A stretch of 64,000 bases of DNA from Paraburkholderia madseniana (GTDB taxonomy: Bacteria; Pseudomonadota; Gammaproteobacteria; Burkholderiales; Burkholderiaceae): the NCBI RefSeq assembly GCF_009690905.1, contig NZ_VOSW01000010.1, positions 1 to 64,000 of the forward strand. Direction: 5' to 3'. The notes below the pieces were generated by a model. That model did not search any database. It had not been told where the DNA came from and worked only from the letters and a program-made list of their open reading frames with translations. Below are positions 38,303 to 46,989 of this stretch, in pieces. How positions within the stretch are numbered: the first letter of the stretch is position 1; the number at the start of each line of letters is the position of its first letter. Made by a program: the position numbers and the translations under genes.

Positions 38303-38710
38303 ATGACAGCGACGATCGAAAAAGTCGTCTTGCCTCCGATTCCGGCGAAGCGCTACTTCACGATTGGTGAGGTCAGCGAACTATGCGGCGTGAAACCGCA
38401 TGTGCTGCGCTATTGGGAACAGGAGTTCACGCAGTTGAGGCCGGTCAAGCGGCGCGGCAATCGCCGGTACTACCAGCATCATGAGGTGCTGTTGATCCGG
38501 CGGATTCGCGAGTTGCTGTACGAGCAGGGCTTCACGATCAACGGGGCACGCAATCGGCTCGATTCGCATGGCGGTGGCGCGCAGGGTGCGCCGGCTGATC
38601 TGGTCGAGGAGGGCGAGGGCGCGGCGGTGCCGGCCGCAGCAACGGCTGCGGTAGATGTGGAGCAGTTGCGCAAGGAATTGCTGCATGTGATCGACTTGTT
38701 GGGTCACTAG
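38303..38710 (+). CDS. MerR-family regulator downstream of ihfA
   Basis: A 135-residue MerR-type winged-helix protein ([22 protein letters not shown]) with a short coiled-coil tail (about 100-130). It has no cysteine ligands for metal and no effector domain. This family is regularly found after ihfA before a tRNA-Pro gene. Its targets are unknown. Confidence 0.88.
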   Translation: MTATIEKVVLPPIPAKRYFTIGEVSELCGVKPHVLRYWEQEFTQLRPVKRRGNRRYYQHHEVLLIRRIRELLYEQGFTINGARNRLDSHGGGAQGAPADLVEEGEGAAVPAAATAAVDVEQLRKELLHVIDLLGH

Positions 38711-38733
38711 TTTTCTTTGTTAGCGCAGAGCGG

Positions 38734-38762
38734 TTCTAATCGATTGAAGTGTCTGTTATAAT
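38734..38762 (+). promoter_or_regulatory. promoter of tRNA-Pro
   Basis: A perfect -10 TATAAT (38757-38762) lies 11 bases before the tRNA 5' end. The best-spaced -35 (17 bp) is the weak TTCTAA. Confidence 0.65.
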
Positions 38763-38773
38763 TTTTAGCTGTT

Positions 38774-38854
<81 letters not shown>

Positions 38855-38858
38855 AATC

Positions 38859-38893
38859 AAGGCCTTATGGATGCACGTCCATAAGGCCTTTTT
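38859..38893 (+). terminator. intrinsic terminator of tRNA-Pro
   Basis: AAGGCCTTATGGA and TCCATAAGGCCTT form a perfect 13-bp stem with loop TGCACG, followed by TTT. Confidence 0.85.
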
Positions 38894-38932
38894 CTATTCT
38901 GACGTTCGCTACCGTCTGGTTACCGGATCGTC

Positions 38933-39046
38933 ATGAACTCGAGACTGGCATTGCGCAACATCGAAAAGGATTGGAAGGTGCCGCCTATCGCCTGGCGGCA
39001 AGCCGTCAACCAGTTCGACGAGCGGTTCACCCGCGCCACAAGCTGA
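38933..39046 (+). pseudogene. C-terminal remnant of IS256-family transposase
   Basis: Thirty-seven codons (LALRNIEKDWKVPPIAWRQA, then VNQFDERF) match the conserved C-terminus of IS256-type transposases, which typically read ALRNI-x-K-x-W-x-MP-x-x-x-W-x-x-A-x-NQF. The catalytic DDE region is absent and no inverted repeats were found nearby. It lies 40 bp past the tRNA-Pro terminator and is a relic of an earlier insertion. Confidence 0.7.
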
Positions 39047-39651
39047 GATTTTTTATAACGACCTCAGCACACAGAAATCCAGACACATCCAGTCACTGCA
39101 ACAGCGCGGGTAGTTTTTCAGCCTGCCCGTGAATGCCGCCGACGATGTCATAGTTCATCGTTTCCCGTGCGCGTTCTTTTTATCGCGGTCACCCCACCCA
39201 ATTGCGCATAGCAAATCCGAAACGCGGCGTCCATGTCGTAAATACCCGCCCCGCAATTGATTTGTATCAGCCCGGGCCAGATCAGAAAATCAGCGATCGC
39301 GGCACTGCGCCTTGTTCTCATCTTTGCAACGTTTTCGGCGCTCGCTTCTATCTCGCGGATAAACACAGCGATCACGCGCCCACTGCATCAAAAGCACTGT
39401 GTAGAGCGTTCCAGGCGACCGGTCTGGTGCCACCGGTTTCACTCAGGCGCGTTACAAGATTGAAACGATTTGTGACGGTATAGAGCATTTAAACAGTCAC
39501 GGCACCTCGGCATTCAAATGCACGCCTTGGTTAGTTCAAGGATGGCTCGCTTTTTGCGTTGACACACTACAGACCATCAAGACACTGCATCAAGCGAATT
39601 CAATACAGCTGCACAAGCAGCAAAAAGACAATATACGAACGGGGGAAAACG
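39047..39651. other. accessory patch, no supportable gene
   Basis: About 600 bp of visibly lower G+C than its surroundings. It contains open frames on both strands (39148-39375 minus; 39202-39483 plus) without recognisable motifs or ribosome sites. TTGACA at 39558 could be a -35 element for the small gene that follows, but no matching -10 is clear. With the transposase tail it looks like horizontally acquired or decayed DNA. Confidence 0.4.
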
Positions 39652-39813
39652 ATGGAATTCTTACTTGGCTTTGGAGTGGGGGGATCCTTTGGCGCGTGCC
39701 TTGGTCTGCTGGTCGCAGTAATGCTTCGAGCAAGCAAGGACGACGCCTTGGAGACACGGTTCACTGAGCCGGACGGAGCAGCGCTGCGCAAAGCCTGCAG
39801 AGTCGCCGAATGA
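39652..39813 (+). CDS. small single-pass membrane protein, unknown
   Basis: A 53-residue peptide. One Gly-rich hydrophobic helix (FGVGGSFGACLGLLVAVML) is followed by a charged tail. GGGGG lies eight bases before the ATG, the main reason to call it. I do not recognise a family. It lies in the accessory patch after tRNA-Pro. Confidence 0.5.
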   Translation: MEFLLGFGVGGSFGACLGLLVAVMLRASKDDALETRFTEPDGAALRKACRVAE

Positions 39814-40019
39814 CAGTCGAGTTCTCTTCGGAGAACAGGCACGAGGCCGGTCATTCTGAAACGACAACATCTGCTTGGACTGTCACATGGCGGTGACCGC
39901 GCGGATGTGATGGAGGACGCTCGGAGGTCGGGCGGGAGTCGTTGGCAAACGGACGAGGGCAGCGCCGCTGGCAAACCATCACAGCGGCGCTGATTCGAAG
40001 AAAGCCTGCAAACCAGCTC

Positions 40020-41150
40020 TCACCCTCTGCCGAGCGCGATAAACCGCTCGAGATGATGATCCTCATCCCCCAACTGATGGTCGATCATCACAAGCCGCTT
40101 CGCATAGTGAGCCATCGGCAACTCCCACGTCATGCCGATACCGCCATGCAACTGAATACATTCCTCGGCGACCATCGTCCCTATCCTGCCGATGCTGTAT
40201 TTTGCCGCTGACACCGCGCGTTCCCGCACGGTGCGCTCAGCGCCAAGCGCGGCCGCGGCATTGATCACCGCCGATCGCGCCTGCTCGATCTCGAGCAGCA
40301 GATCCGCCATCCGATGTTGCAACGCCTGGAAGCTGCCGATTGGTACGCCGAACTGCTTGCGCGTGCGCAGGTATTCGAGCGTGTAGTCTTTCGCGACATC
40401 CATCGCGCCGACCGCTTCGGAACACAACGCAAGCACGCCACAACTGATCGCGTACTCGAGCGTCGCGAAGCCTTCTCCGGCCGCGCCGAGCACCGCATCG
40501 TTTGCGAGCGTGACGTTGTCGAACGTGACCTCGGCCGCGCGGCCGCCGTCGATCTTGCGATAGCCATGCACGCTGACACCCGAGGCGTCGCGCGGGACGA
40601 GAAAGAGCGTGATGCCGGCTTCGGCGTCGTCGGCACCTGCGGTACGTGCGGAGACCAGGAAAAGGGAAGCGTTTTCGCCGTGTTGAACCACCGCCTTCGC
40701 GCCGTTCAACTGCCATGCGTCGCCAGCACGCTGGGCACGTGTTGTGACGCGCGACAGCTCGTAGTGGCCGTCCGGCTCGCCATGCGCGAGCGCAACGATT
40801 CGGGATCCGTCGATCAATTCGCCAAGCGCGGCCTTTTGCGTTTCATTGCCGCCACGCGCGATCGCCTGGCCGACGATCAGCGTATCGAGAAACGGCTCGA
40901 CCACGAGGCCGCGACCCAGGCTCTCGAATACGACGGCGATATCGAAGCCGCCGCCGCCAAACCCACCCTGCGCCTCATCGAACAACGCGCCGATAATGCC
41001 GAGTTCCGCGAAACGATTCCACAGGTCGGCGCTGAAACCTTCGGGCGAGCCTGCAATTCGGTCACGCGTTTCGAAGGCGTATTGCTCGGTGACAAAACGG
41101 TTGAGCGTATCCGCCAGCATGCGGCGGTCTTCGGTGTGCTGGAAATTCAT
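40020..41150 (-). CDS. acyl-CoA dehydrogenase, PimD-like small subunit
   Basis: A 376-residue acyl-CoA dehydrogenase fold protein (N-terminal helical, central beta and C-terminal helical domains; C-terminal ECIQLHGGIGMTWELPMAHY). It resembles the small subunit of pimeloyl-CoA dehydrogenase. It lies 12 bp after a second acyl-CoA dehydrogenase gene, suggesting a heteromeric enzyme. The substrate, perhaps a dicarboxylyl-CoA, is inferred by homology to the pim operon. Confidence 0.85.
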   Translation of the reverse strand: MNFQHTEDRRMLADTLNRFVTEQYAFETRDRIAGSPEGFSADLWNRFAELGIIGALFDEAQGGFGGGGFDIAVVFESLGRGLVVEPFLDTLIVGQAIARGGNETQKAALGELIDGSRIVALAHGEPDGHYELSRVTTRAQRAGDAWQLNGAKAVVQHGENASLFLVSARTAGADDAEAGITLFLVPRDASGVSVHGYRKIDGGRAAEVTFDNVTLANDAVLGAAGEGFATLEYAISCGVLALCSEAVGAMDVAKDYTLEYLRTRKQFGVPIGSFQALQHRMADLLLEIEQARSAVINAAAALGAERTVRERAVSAAKYSIGRIGTMVAEECIQLHGGIGMTWELPMAHYAKRLVMIDHQLGDEDHHLERFIALGRG

Positions 41151-41162
41151 GAAGTGCGCCCC

Positions 41163-42371
41163 TTACAGTCCCAGGATCATTTTGGAAATGATGTTCTTCT
41201 GGATTTCGTTGGAGCCGCCGAAGATCGACAGCTTGCGGTTGTTGAAGTAGAGCGAGGCAGCGCTTGCGGCTTCGTCCGGACCGACTGGCGTACCCTCGAA
41301 GCCATCGTGCAAGGCTTCCTCGACGAACGGCTGCGCATACGGTCCCATCGCACGGCGCGTGAGCGAAGAGATCTCCTGGCGGATCTCAGTGCCGCGAATC
41401 TTCAGCATCGAACTCTCGGCGCCCGGCACGCCGCCGCCGGCCACCGCCGCGATCACTCGCAGATTGGTGGTCTTCATGTTCTCCAGATCGATCTCGACTC
41501 GCGCCATGCGTGCCGCAAACGACGGATCTTCCGCAAGCGGCCGGCCGTTGCGCTGCTGCTTCGCGGCGATCTTGCGCAGCCGGTTAAATGCGGCGACTGA
41601 GAAGCCGACGCCCGCGATATTGGTGCGCTCATACGTGAGCAGGTATTTGGCGTAGGTCCAGCCCTTGTTCTCTTCGCCCACGAGGTTCTCAACCGGTACA
41701 CGCACATCCGTGAAGAAGACTTCGTTGACTTCGTGCTCGCCATCGAGCGTGATGATCGGCCGCACTTCGACGCCTGGCGTATTCATGTCGATCAGCAGGA
41801 AGCTGATGCCTTCCTGCTTGCGCACGTCGGTGGCAGAGCGCACGAGGCAGAAGATCATGTTCGCGTAGTGGCCGAGCGTGGTCCACGTCTTCTGGCCGTT
41901 GACGATGTAGTGCTCACCTTGCGCATCGCTGCCGCGTACCGCGGTGGTCTTGACCGACGCGAGGTCCGAGCCCGCGCCCGGTTCCGAATAGCCCTGGCAC
42001 CACCAGTCCGAGCCATCGAGAATGCGCGGCAACCAGTGGTGCTTTTGCGCTTCGTTGCCGTATTTGATCAACACTGGGCCGAGCATGTTGACGCCGAAGG
42101 GCACGACACGCGGTGCGCCCGCCAATGCGCATTCATTCTCGAAGATAAATTTCTGCACGGCGTTCCAGCCCGGGCCGCCGTACTCCTCCGGCCAATGATT
42201 GGCGAGCCAGCCTTGTGCGTTGAGAATCGCGTGCCACTCAGCCATGTCGTCGCGCGTAAGCCTGCGGCCGCCGTGTACTTTGTCGGCGAGACGTTGTGGG
42301 AGTTTGTCGCGCAAAAAACGCTGCACGTCAGTGCGAAAAGCCTCTTCTTCAGGCGTGAAGTTCAGATCCAT
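41163..42371 (-). CDS. acyl-CoA dehydrogenase, PimC-like large subunit
   Basis: A 402-residue acyl-CoA dehydrogenase with the FAD motif WCQGYSEPGAGSDLAS and C-terminal IFGGSNEIQKNIISKMILGL. It resembles the large subunit of pimeloyl-CoA dehydrogenase and would pass electrons to ETF. It sits between the FadB-like gene (95 bp upstream) and its small-subunit partner. Confidence 0.88.
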   Translation of the reverse strand: MDLNFTPEEEAFRTDVQRFLRDKLPQRLADKVHGGRRLTRDDMAEWHAILNAQGWLANHWPEEYGGPGWNAVQKFIFENECALAGAPRVVPFGVNMLGPVLIKYGNEAQKHHWLPRILDGSDWWCQGYSEPGAGSDLASVKTTAVRGSDAQGEHYIVNGQKTWTTLGHYANMIFCLVRSATDVRKQEGISFLLIDMNTPGVEVRPIITLDGEHEVNEVFFTDVRVPVENLVGEENKGWTYAKYLLTYERTNIAGVGFSVAAFNRLRKIAAKQQRNGRPLAEDPSFAARMARVEIDLENMKTTNLRVIAAVAGGGVPGAESSMLKIRGTEIRQEISSLTRRAMGPYAQPFVEEALHDGFEGTPVGPDEAASAASLYFNNRKLSIFGGSNEIQKNIISKMILGL

Positions 42372-42466
42372 AGCGGGTTCTTCCCTAGATATTTACCGGA
42401 CCGGCGGGTGAGCGCGTAGGCAGGCGGGCCCGTACCGGTCGAGAATGCTCCAAATAACGTGCCGTC

Positions 42467-44587
42467 TCAAGCTGACTGGTTGAGGCTCGCGAAATCGGCG
42501 CCGCGCTCGACCAGTTCGACCAGCAGCGGCGACGCTCGCCAGAACAGCGGGTCTTCTTTGGCGAATTCGCGGATGTCTGCGAGAACCGTGGCGAGGCACA
42601 CCGTATCGGCGTATTTCATCGGACCGCCGCGATAGCGCGGAAAGCCGTAGCCATAGAGGAAGGTCACGTCGACATCGAGTGGCCGCAGCGCGATGCCTTC
42701 GTGCACGACATTGGCGCCTTCGTTGATCATCGCGGCCATGTAGCGGCGCACGATTTCTTCGTCGGTGAACGTGCGCGGCGTGATGCCGGCGCGCTCGCGT
42801 TCGGCGTCGATGATGGCCTCGACTTCAGGGTCGGGTGCGCCGCTGCGCGAACCTTCGGGGTACAGATAAAACCCACGACCGGTTTTCTGGCCGAACCAGC
42901 CGCGTTCGCAAAGACGGTCGGCGATCTGCACGTAGCGCGCGTTGGGGTTGCGTGTGGCCGCGCGCCGCTTTCGCGCAGCCCAACCGATGTCGCCGCCTGC
43001 CAGATCGACCACCTGGAACGGGCCCATCGGGAAGCCGAATGCACGCACTGCCGCGTCAATCTGATACGGCGACGCACCGTCTTCCATCATGGCGTCGGCC
43101 GCGTTGCGATACACCGCCAGCACGCGATTGCCGATGAAGCCGTCGCACACGCCAGCACGCACCGGCGTCTTGCGCAGCTTCTTCGCAAGTTCGAACGCCG
43201 TCGCGACCACGTCGGCGCTGACCTGCTTCGGCACCACCACTTCCAGCAGTTTCATGATGTTGGCGGGGGAGAAGAAGTGCAGGCCGATCACATCCGCAGG
43301 ACGGGAAATACTGGCCGCAATCGCATCGATGTCGAGATACGACGTGTTGGTGGCGAGCACCGCGCCCGCTTTGCAGACACGATCGAGTTCGGCGAACACG
43401 GCTTTTTTCACCGACAGGTCTTCAAATACCGCTTCGATCACCAGATCGGCGTCGGCGAGTGCATCGTATGAAGTGCTGCCTTGCCAGCGTGTCATCACGT
43501 CGGTTTTCTTTTCCGCGCTCATGCGGCCTTTGGCGATCATCCCGTCGTAGACCTTTTCGATGTGCGCGCGGCCGCGCGCGAGCGACGCGTCGTCGCGTTC
43601 GATCATCGTCACCGGCAGGCCGGCATCGAGCACGGCGACGGCAATGCCCGCGCCCATCGTACCGCCGCCCACCACGCCGATCTTATTCAGCGTGCGTGGT
43701 TTCGCATCGCGTGTTTCCGGGGCCTTGAGCACTTCGCGTTCGGCAAAGAACGCGTGAATCAGGCCGGCACGCTGCGGGCTGTCGATGCATTCCAGGAACA
43801 GTTTGCGTTCGAGCCGCAGGCCATCTTCGAAAGGCTGTTCGATGGCGGCTTCCACGGCATCGACGATTTTTAGCGGGGAGAACAGGCCGCGCGATTTCTT
43901 CGCCGTTTCCGCGCGCGCCGCGGCGACGGCGGCGAGGCTTGCTGCGCGGTCGCTTAGCGCAGCGGCATCGCGCGTGCGGCGCACTGGCGCATGAGCGGCC
44001 AGCAGTTCCTGTGCGTAGGCGAGTCCTTCAGCGAGGATGTCGTCGCTGCTGCCGAGCCGGTCGATGAGGCCAAGCGCGAGTGCTTCTTTCGCGCCGGCGT
44101 GGCGGCCGCTCAGGATCAGGTCGAGCGCGGCCTGCGCGCCGATCAGGCGCGGCGTACGCTGTGTGCCGCCTGCGCCCGGCAGCAGGCCGAGTTGCACTTC
44201 GGGCAAACCGAGCTTCGCGCCGTTCACGGCGAGACGGTAGTGCGCCGCGAGCGCCACCTCCAGGCCACCGCCGAGCGCGGCGCCGTGAATGGCGGCCACC
44301 ACCGGCTTCGCACACGCTTCGATACGGTTGCATACATCCGGCAGCGACGGCGGCACCGGCGGCTTGCCGAACTCGCGGATGTCCGCGCCCGCGATGAAGT
44401 TGCGTCCGGCGCCGACGATCAGCACGGCTTCGACGGCCTTGTCGGCATCCGCGGCTTCGATGGCGGCGAGCAGGCCGCGCCGCACGTCGGCGGATAAGGC
44501 GTTGACCGGTGCGTGGTCGATGGTCACCAGCAGGACTTTGCCGCGCAATTCGCGCGTCACAACGTCGGCGGAAGGGTTGAGGGTCAT
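42467..44587 (-). CDS. bifunctional enoyl-CoA hydratase/3-hydroxyacyl-CoA dehydrogenase (FadB/PimF-like)
   Basis: A 706-residue fusion. An enoyl-CoA hydratase domain (about 1-190; oxyanion GAGRNFIAGADIREFG) is followed by an NAD-binding 3-hydroxyacyl-CoA dehydrogenase (GVVGGGTMGAGIAVA at about 300) and C-terminal domains. It catalyses hydration and oxidation in beta-oxidation. AGGAGA precedes the chosen ATG (MTLNPSADV). The operon has no thiolase or CoA ligase in view, so other genes must complete the cycle. Confidence 0.92.
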   Translation of the reverse strand: MTLNPSADVVTRELRGKVLLVTIDHAPVNALSADVRRGLLAAIEAADADKAVEAVLIVGAGRNFIAGADIREFGKPPVPPSLPDVCNRIEACAKPVVAAIHGAALGGGLEVALAAHYRLAVNGAKLGLPEVQLGLLPGAGGTQRTPRLIGAQAALDLILSGRHAGAKEALALGLIDRLGSSDDILAEGLAYAQELLAAHAPVRRTRDAAALSDRAASLAAVAAARAETAKKSRGLFSPLKIVDAVEAAIEQPFEDGLRLERKLFLECIDSPQRAGLIHAFFAEREVLKAPETRDAKPRTLNKIGVVGGGTMGAGIAVAVLDAGLPVTMIERDDASLARGRAHIEKVYDGMIAKGRMSAEKKTDVMTRWQGSTSYDALADADLVIEAVFEDLSVKKAVFAELDRVCKAGAVLATNTSYLDIDAIAASISRPADVIGLHFFSPANIMKLLEVVVPKQVSADVVATAFELAKKLRKTPVRAGVCDGFIGNRVLAVYRNAADAMMEDGASPYQIDAAVRAFGFPMGPFQVVDLAGGDIGWAARKRRAATRNPNARYVQIADRLCERGWFGQKTGRGFYLYPEGSRSGAPDPEVEAIIDAERERAGITPRTFTDEEIVRRYMAAMINEGANVVHEGIALRPLDVDVTFLYGYGFPRYRGGPMKYADTVCLATVLADIREFAKEDPLFWRASPLLVELVERGADFASLNQSA

Positions 44588-44689
44588 CGTGTCGTCTCCT
44601 GATTGATATCGGGGCAGATCTGGCATACCGGGCCTGGCGAATTCTCCGATTGTGGGTTGGTCAAGGTTTATTGACAATTACATAGGCGG

Positions 44690-44717
44690 TTGACAGACTG
44701 TCAAAGATACTTTGACA
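44690..44717. promoter_or_regulatory. overlapping palindromes, probable LysR operator
   Basis: TTGACAG-A-CTGTCAA (44690-44704) is a perfect 7+7 palindrome and TGTCAAAG-ATA-CTTTGACA (44699-44717) a perfect 8+8 one. They share six bases. A further TTGACA at 44671 is in the same gap. The site lies just upstream of the LysR start and between it and the divergent beta-oxidation operon, the expected operator position. Confidence 0.65.
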
Positions 44718-44728
44718 AAGGCTATGCC

Positions 44729-45637
44729 ATGGACGTCAATTCGCTGACCTTGCTGGTCGATATCCTTGATGCGGGCAACCTGAGCGAGGCCGCGCGCCGG
44801 CTGAAGATGAGCCGCGCGAATGTGAGTTACCACCTGAACCAGTTGGAGCGCTCGATCGGGCTGCAACTGGTCAGGCGCACCACGCGCCGGGTCGAAGCGA
44901 CTGAAATCGGTCTGCAGTTATACGAGCATGGCCGCACCATTCAGAATGCGCTGCTGGCCGCGCGCGAATCGGTCACCACGCTCGGGCAGAGCTTGCAGGG
45001 GCGGGTGCGGTTGAGTGTGCCGAGCGGTTATGGGCAACTGGTGATGTCGGATTGGCTGATCGCGTTCAAGCGTCTGTATCCGGGCATCGTGCTGGACGTG
45101 ATGTTCGAGAATCGGGTCGAGGATCTGATGCGCGACGAGGTCGACATCGCGGTTCGGGTGATGTCGGAGCCGCCGCAGAATCTCGTCGCACGTGACATGG
45201 GGTCGGTGCGATATGTTGCGTGTGCGTCGCCGGATTTTGCCGAAAGCCGCGGCATGCCGGTGCGTCTCGACGATTTGCGCACTGCGCCGTTGATTACGGC
45301 GGCGGTGGTCGGCAGGCAGTTGCGGGTGGCGGCTTATTTGCGCGACGAACGCCACGAAGTGCTGCTGGAGCCGACGATTATTTCCGAGAACTTCCTGTTC
45401 TTGCGCCAGGCGGTGCTGGCCGGTCTGGGCGTCGGCCTGGTGCCCGACTACGTGGTGCAGGACGACCTGCGCCGCGGGGACGTGGTGACGGCGCTCGATG
45501 AATGGCGTCTAAGCATCTTCGGTACGAACATGTACTTGCTCTATATGCCGAATCGGCATCACACGCGGGCGGCGGCGAGTTTTATCGAGTTCATCCTGGA
45601 GCAGGCGCACGGAAGCGGCAGAGGGGTGGCCGCTTGA
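44729..45637 (+). CDS. LysR-family regulator of the beta-oxidation operon
   Basis: A 302-residue LysR protein with the N-terminal HTH (VDILDAGNLSEAARRLKMSR) and an effector domain. The start MDVNSLTLLVD is at the usual distance from the HTH. An AAAGG lies upstream. The divergent orientation to the pim-like genes and the palindromes between them suggest direct control. The effector, probably an acyl-CoA or dicarboxylate, is unknown. Confidence 0.88.
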   Translation: MDVNSLTLLVDILDAGNLSEAARRLKMSRANVSYHLNQLERSIGLQLVRRTTRRVEATEIGLQLYEHGRTIQNALLAARESVTTLGQSLQGRVRLSVPSGYGQLVMSDWLIAFKRLYPGIVLDVMFENRVEDLMRDEVDIAVRVMSEPPQNLVARDMGSVRYVACASPDFAESRGMPVRLDDLRTAPLITAAVVGRQLRVAAYLRDERHEVLLEPTIISENFLFLRQAVLAGLGVGLVPDYVVQDDLRRGDVVTALDEWRLSIFGTNMYLLYMPNRHHTRAAASFIEFILEQAHGSGRGVAA

Positions 45638-45736
45638 GTCGCAATGAAGCACCGGTGCCTCACTCGCGGGTATGCTTAACAAAACGGCGAGATAGCCGTG
45701 CATCTGGCAGCACATCAAACTTCAGGGGAGACGGAG

Positions 45737-45925
45737 ATGAAATGGGCAATCGCATGTCTAGCTCTGCTTGCAATCGCCATTGTCATTGTGTTGGTCTCGC
45801 GTCTCCCGAGTGAGGATGCCATTCGTCTGGCAGGCTACGCGGCCACTGCGGCCTTCGCCGCATTGGTCAGCTTCCTGATCCGCTGGCGAGCAAATCGCGC
45901 CCAGCGAAACAAACGCGTCGGCTGA
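45737..45925 (+). CDS. small two-helix membrane protein, unknown
   Basis: A 62-residue peptide with two hydrophobic segments (about residues 3-21 and 31-47) and a basic tail (RWRANRAQRNKR). GGGAGACGGAG precedes the ATG. It lies 99 bp after the LysR gene. I do not recognise the family. Confidence 0.6.
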   Translation: MKWAIACLALLAIAIVIVLVSRLPSEDAIRLAGYAATAAFAALVSFLIRWRANRAQRNKRVG

Positions 45926-45992
45926 ACACGCACGCCGGGTATTCGTCCGACCCGCGTGATCGCCCTGCAGCGCCCGGCTCACCGCACGCGTG

Positions 45993-46895
45993 CTAAGCCG
46001 ATCGAACACTCGCTTGCAGTTCGTCGCCGAGAAAGTCGATGAACGTCCTGAGTTTCGCCGACAGCCGATGCCGCTCCAGATAGATCGCGTGAATGTCCGC
46101 GTTCGGCAGCGCCCAGTCCGTGAGCAACGGCACCAGCTCGCCACGTTGCAAGTGGCGGGAAATCTCCCATGCGGAGCGCACGGCAATACCGCGCCCATCG
46201 AGCGCCCACTTCAGCACGGCGCTGCCGTCGTTGCTGCTCAACGGACCATCCACCTTCACCGTCTCCGACTTCTTGCCGCGCGCAAAATGCCAGGTGCCGT
46301 ACGCCGATTCGTTTTCGCGTAAGACGAGGCACGCATGGTGCGTCAAATCGTGTGGCATGGCCGGTGCGCCATGCCGTTTCACGTAGCCCGGTGCGGCACA
46401 CACCAGCCGCTGGTTTTTCAGCAGCAAACGCGCATTGATACGTGCATCCGGCACCTCGCCAAAGCGAATGCCCAAGTCGAAGCCTTCTTCCTGCAAGCTG
46501 ACCGGCCGGTCAGTGAGATGCAACTGAATTTTCATCGATGGAAAACGCTCGCTGAACCGTGAAATGGCCGGCGCGACGTGCGCGCGGCCGAAACCGAACG
46601 ACGCGTTCACGCGCAAAAGCCCAGTCGGCTCGGCGCGGCTGCTGGTGACCAGTTGCTCCAGTTCAGCGAGGTCGTCGAGGATACGCGAGCCGTTCGCCAG
46701 ATAGATCTCGCCCTCGGCGGTGAGGCTCAGGCGGCGGGTGGTCCGGTTGACGAGACGCACGCCCAGGCGCTTTTCGAGTTGCGCGAGACGCTTGCTGATC
46801 GACGGCGGCGTCACGCCGAGCTCACGCGCTGCGGCCGCCAGATTGCGGTGGCGCGCCACCAGCGCGAACAGATTCAGGTCGGAAAAACCATCCAT
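45993..46895 (-). CDS. LysR-family regulator, divergent to dehalogenase-LeuCD-DctA genes
   Basis: A 300-residue LysR regulator: HTH (LNFALVARHRN-like N-terminus, AAARELGVTPPSISKRLAQL), RLVNRTTRRLSLT, then the effector domain. It is divergent, with a 94-bp gap, from the dehalogenase gene and is the likely controller of that operon. It belongs to the CrgA/DmlR-like LysR branch by its N-terminal pattern. The ligand is unknown. Confidence 0.88.
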   Translation of the reverse strand: MDGFSDLNLFALVARHRNLAAAARELGVTPPSISKRLAQLEKRLGVRLVNRTTRRLSLTAEGEIYLANGSRILDDLAELEQLVTSSRAEPTGLLRVNASFGFGRAHVAPAISRFSERFPSMKIQLHLTDRPVSLQEEGFDLGIRFGEVPDARINARLLLKNQRLVCAAPGYVKRHGAPAMPHDLTHHACLVLRENESAYGTWHFARGKKSETVKVDGPLSSNDGSAVLKWALDGRGIAVRSAWEISRHLQRGELVPLLTDWALPNADIHAIYLERHRLSAKLRTFIDFLGDELQASVRSA

Positions 46896-46989
46896 CGATT
46901 CGTTCCCAAAAGTTAATTCCGGATTGCACTAATAGAAACCATATCTCTGCAGGCATCAATTAGACTGCATTCAGATACGGGAGGCAACG

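Noticed and set aside
39148..39483. Two overlapping frames on opposite strands in the accessory patch
   Set aside because: Neither has a ribosome site or recognisable motif. Described as a gene-poor patch instead.
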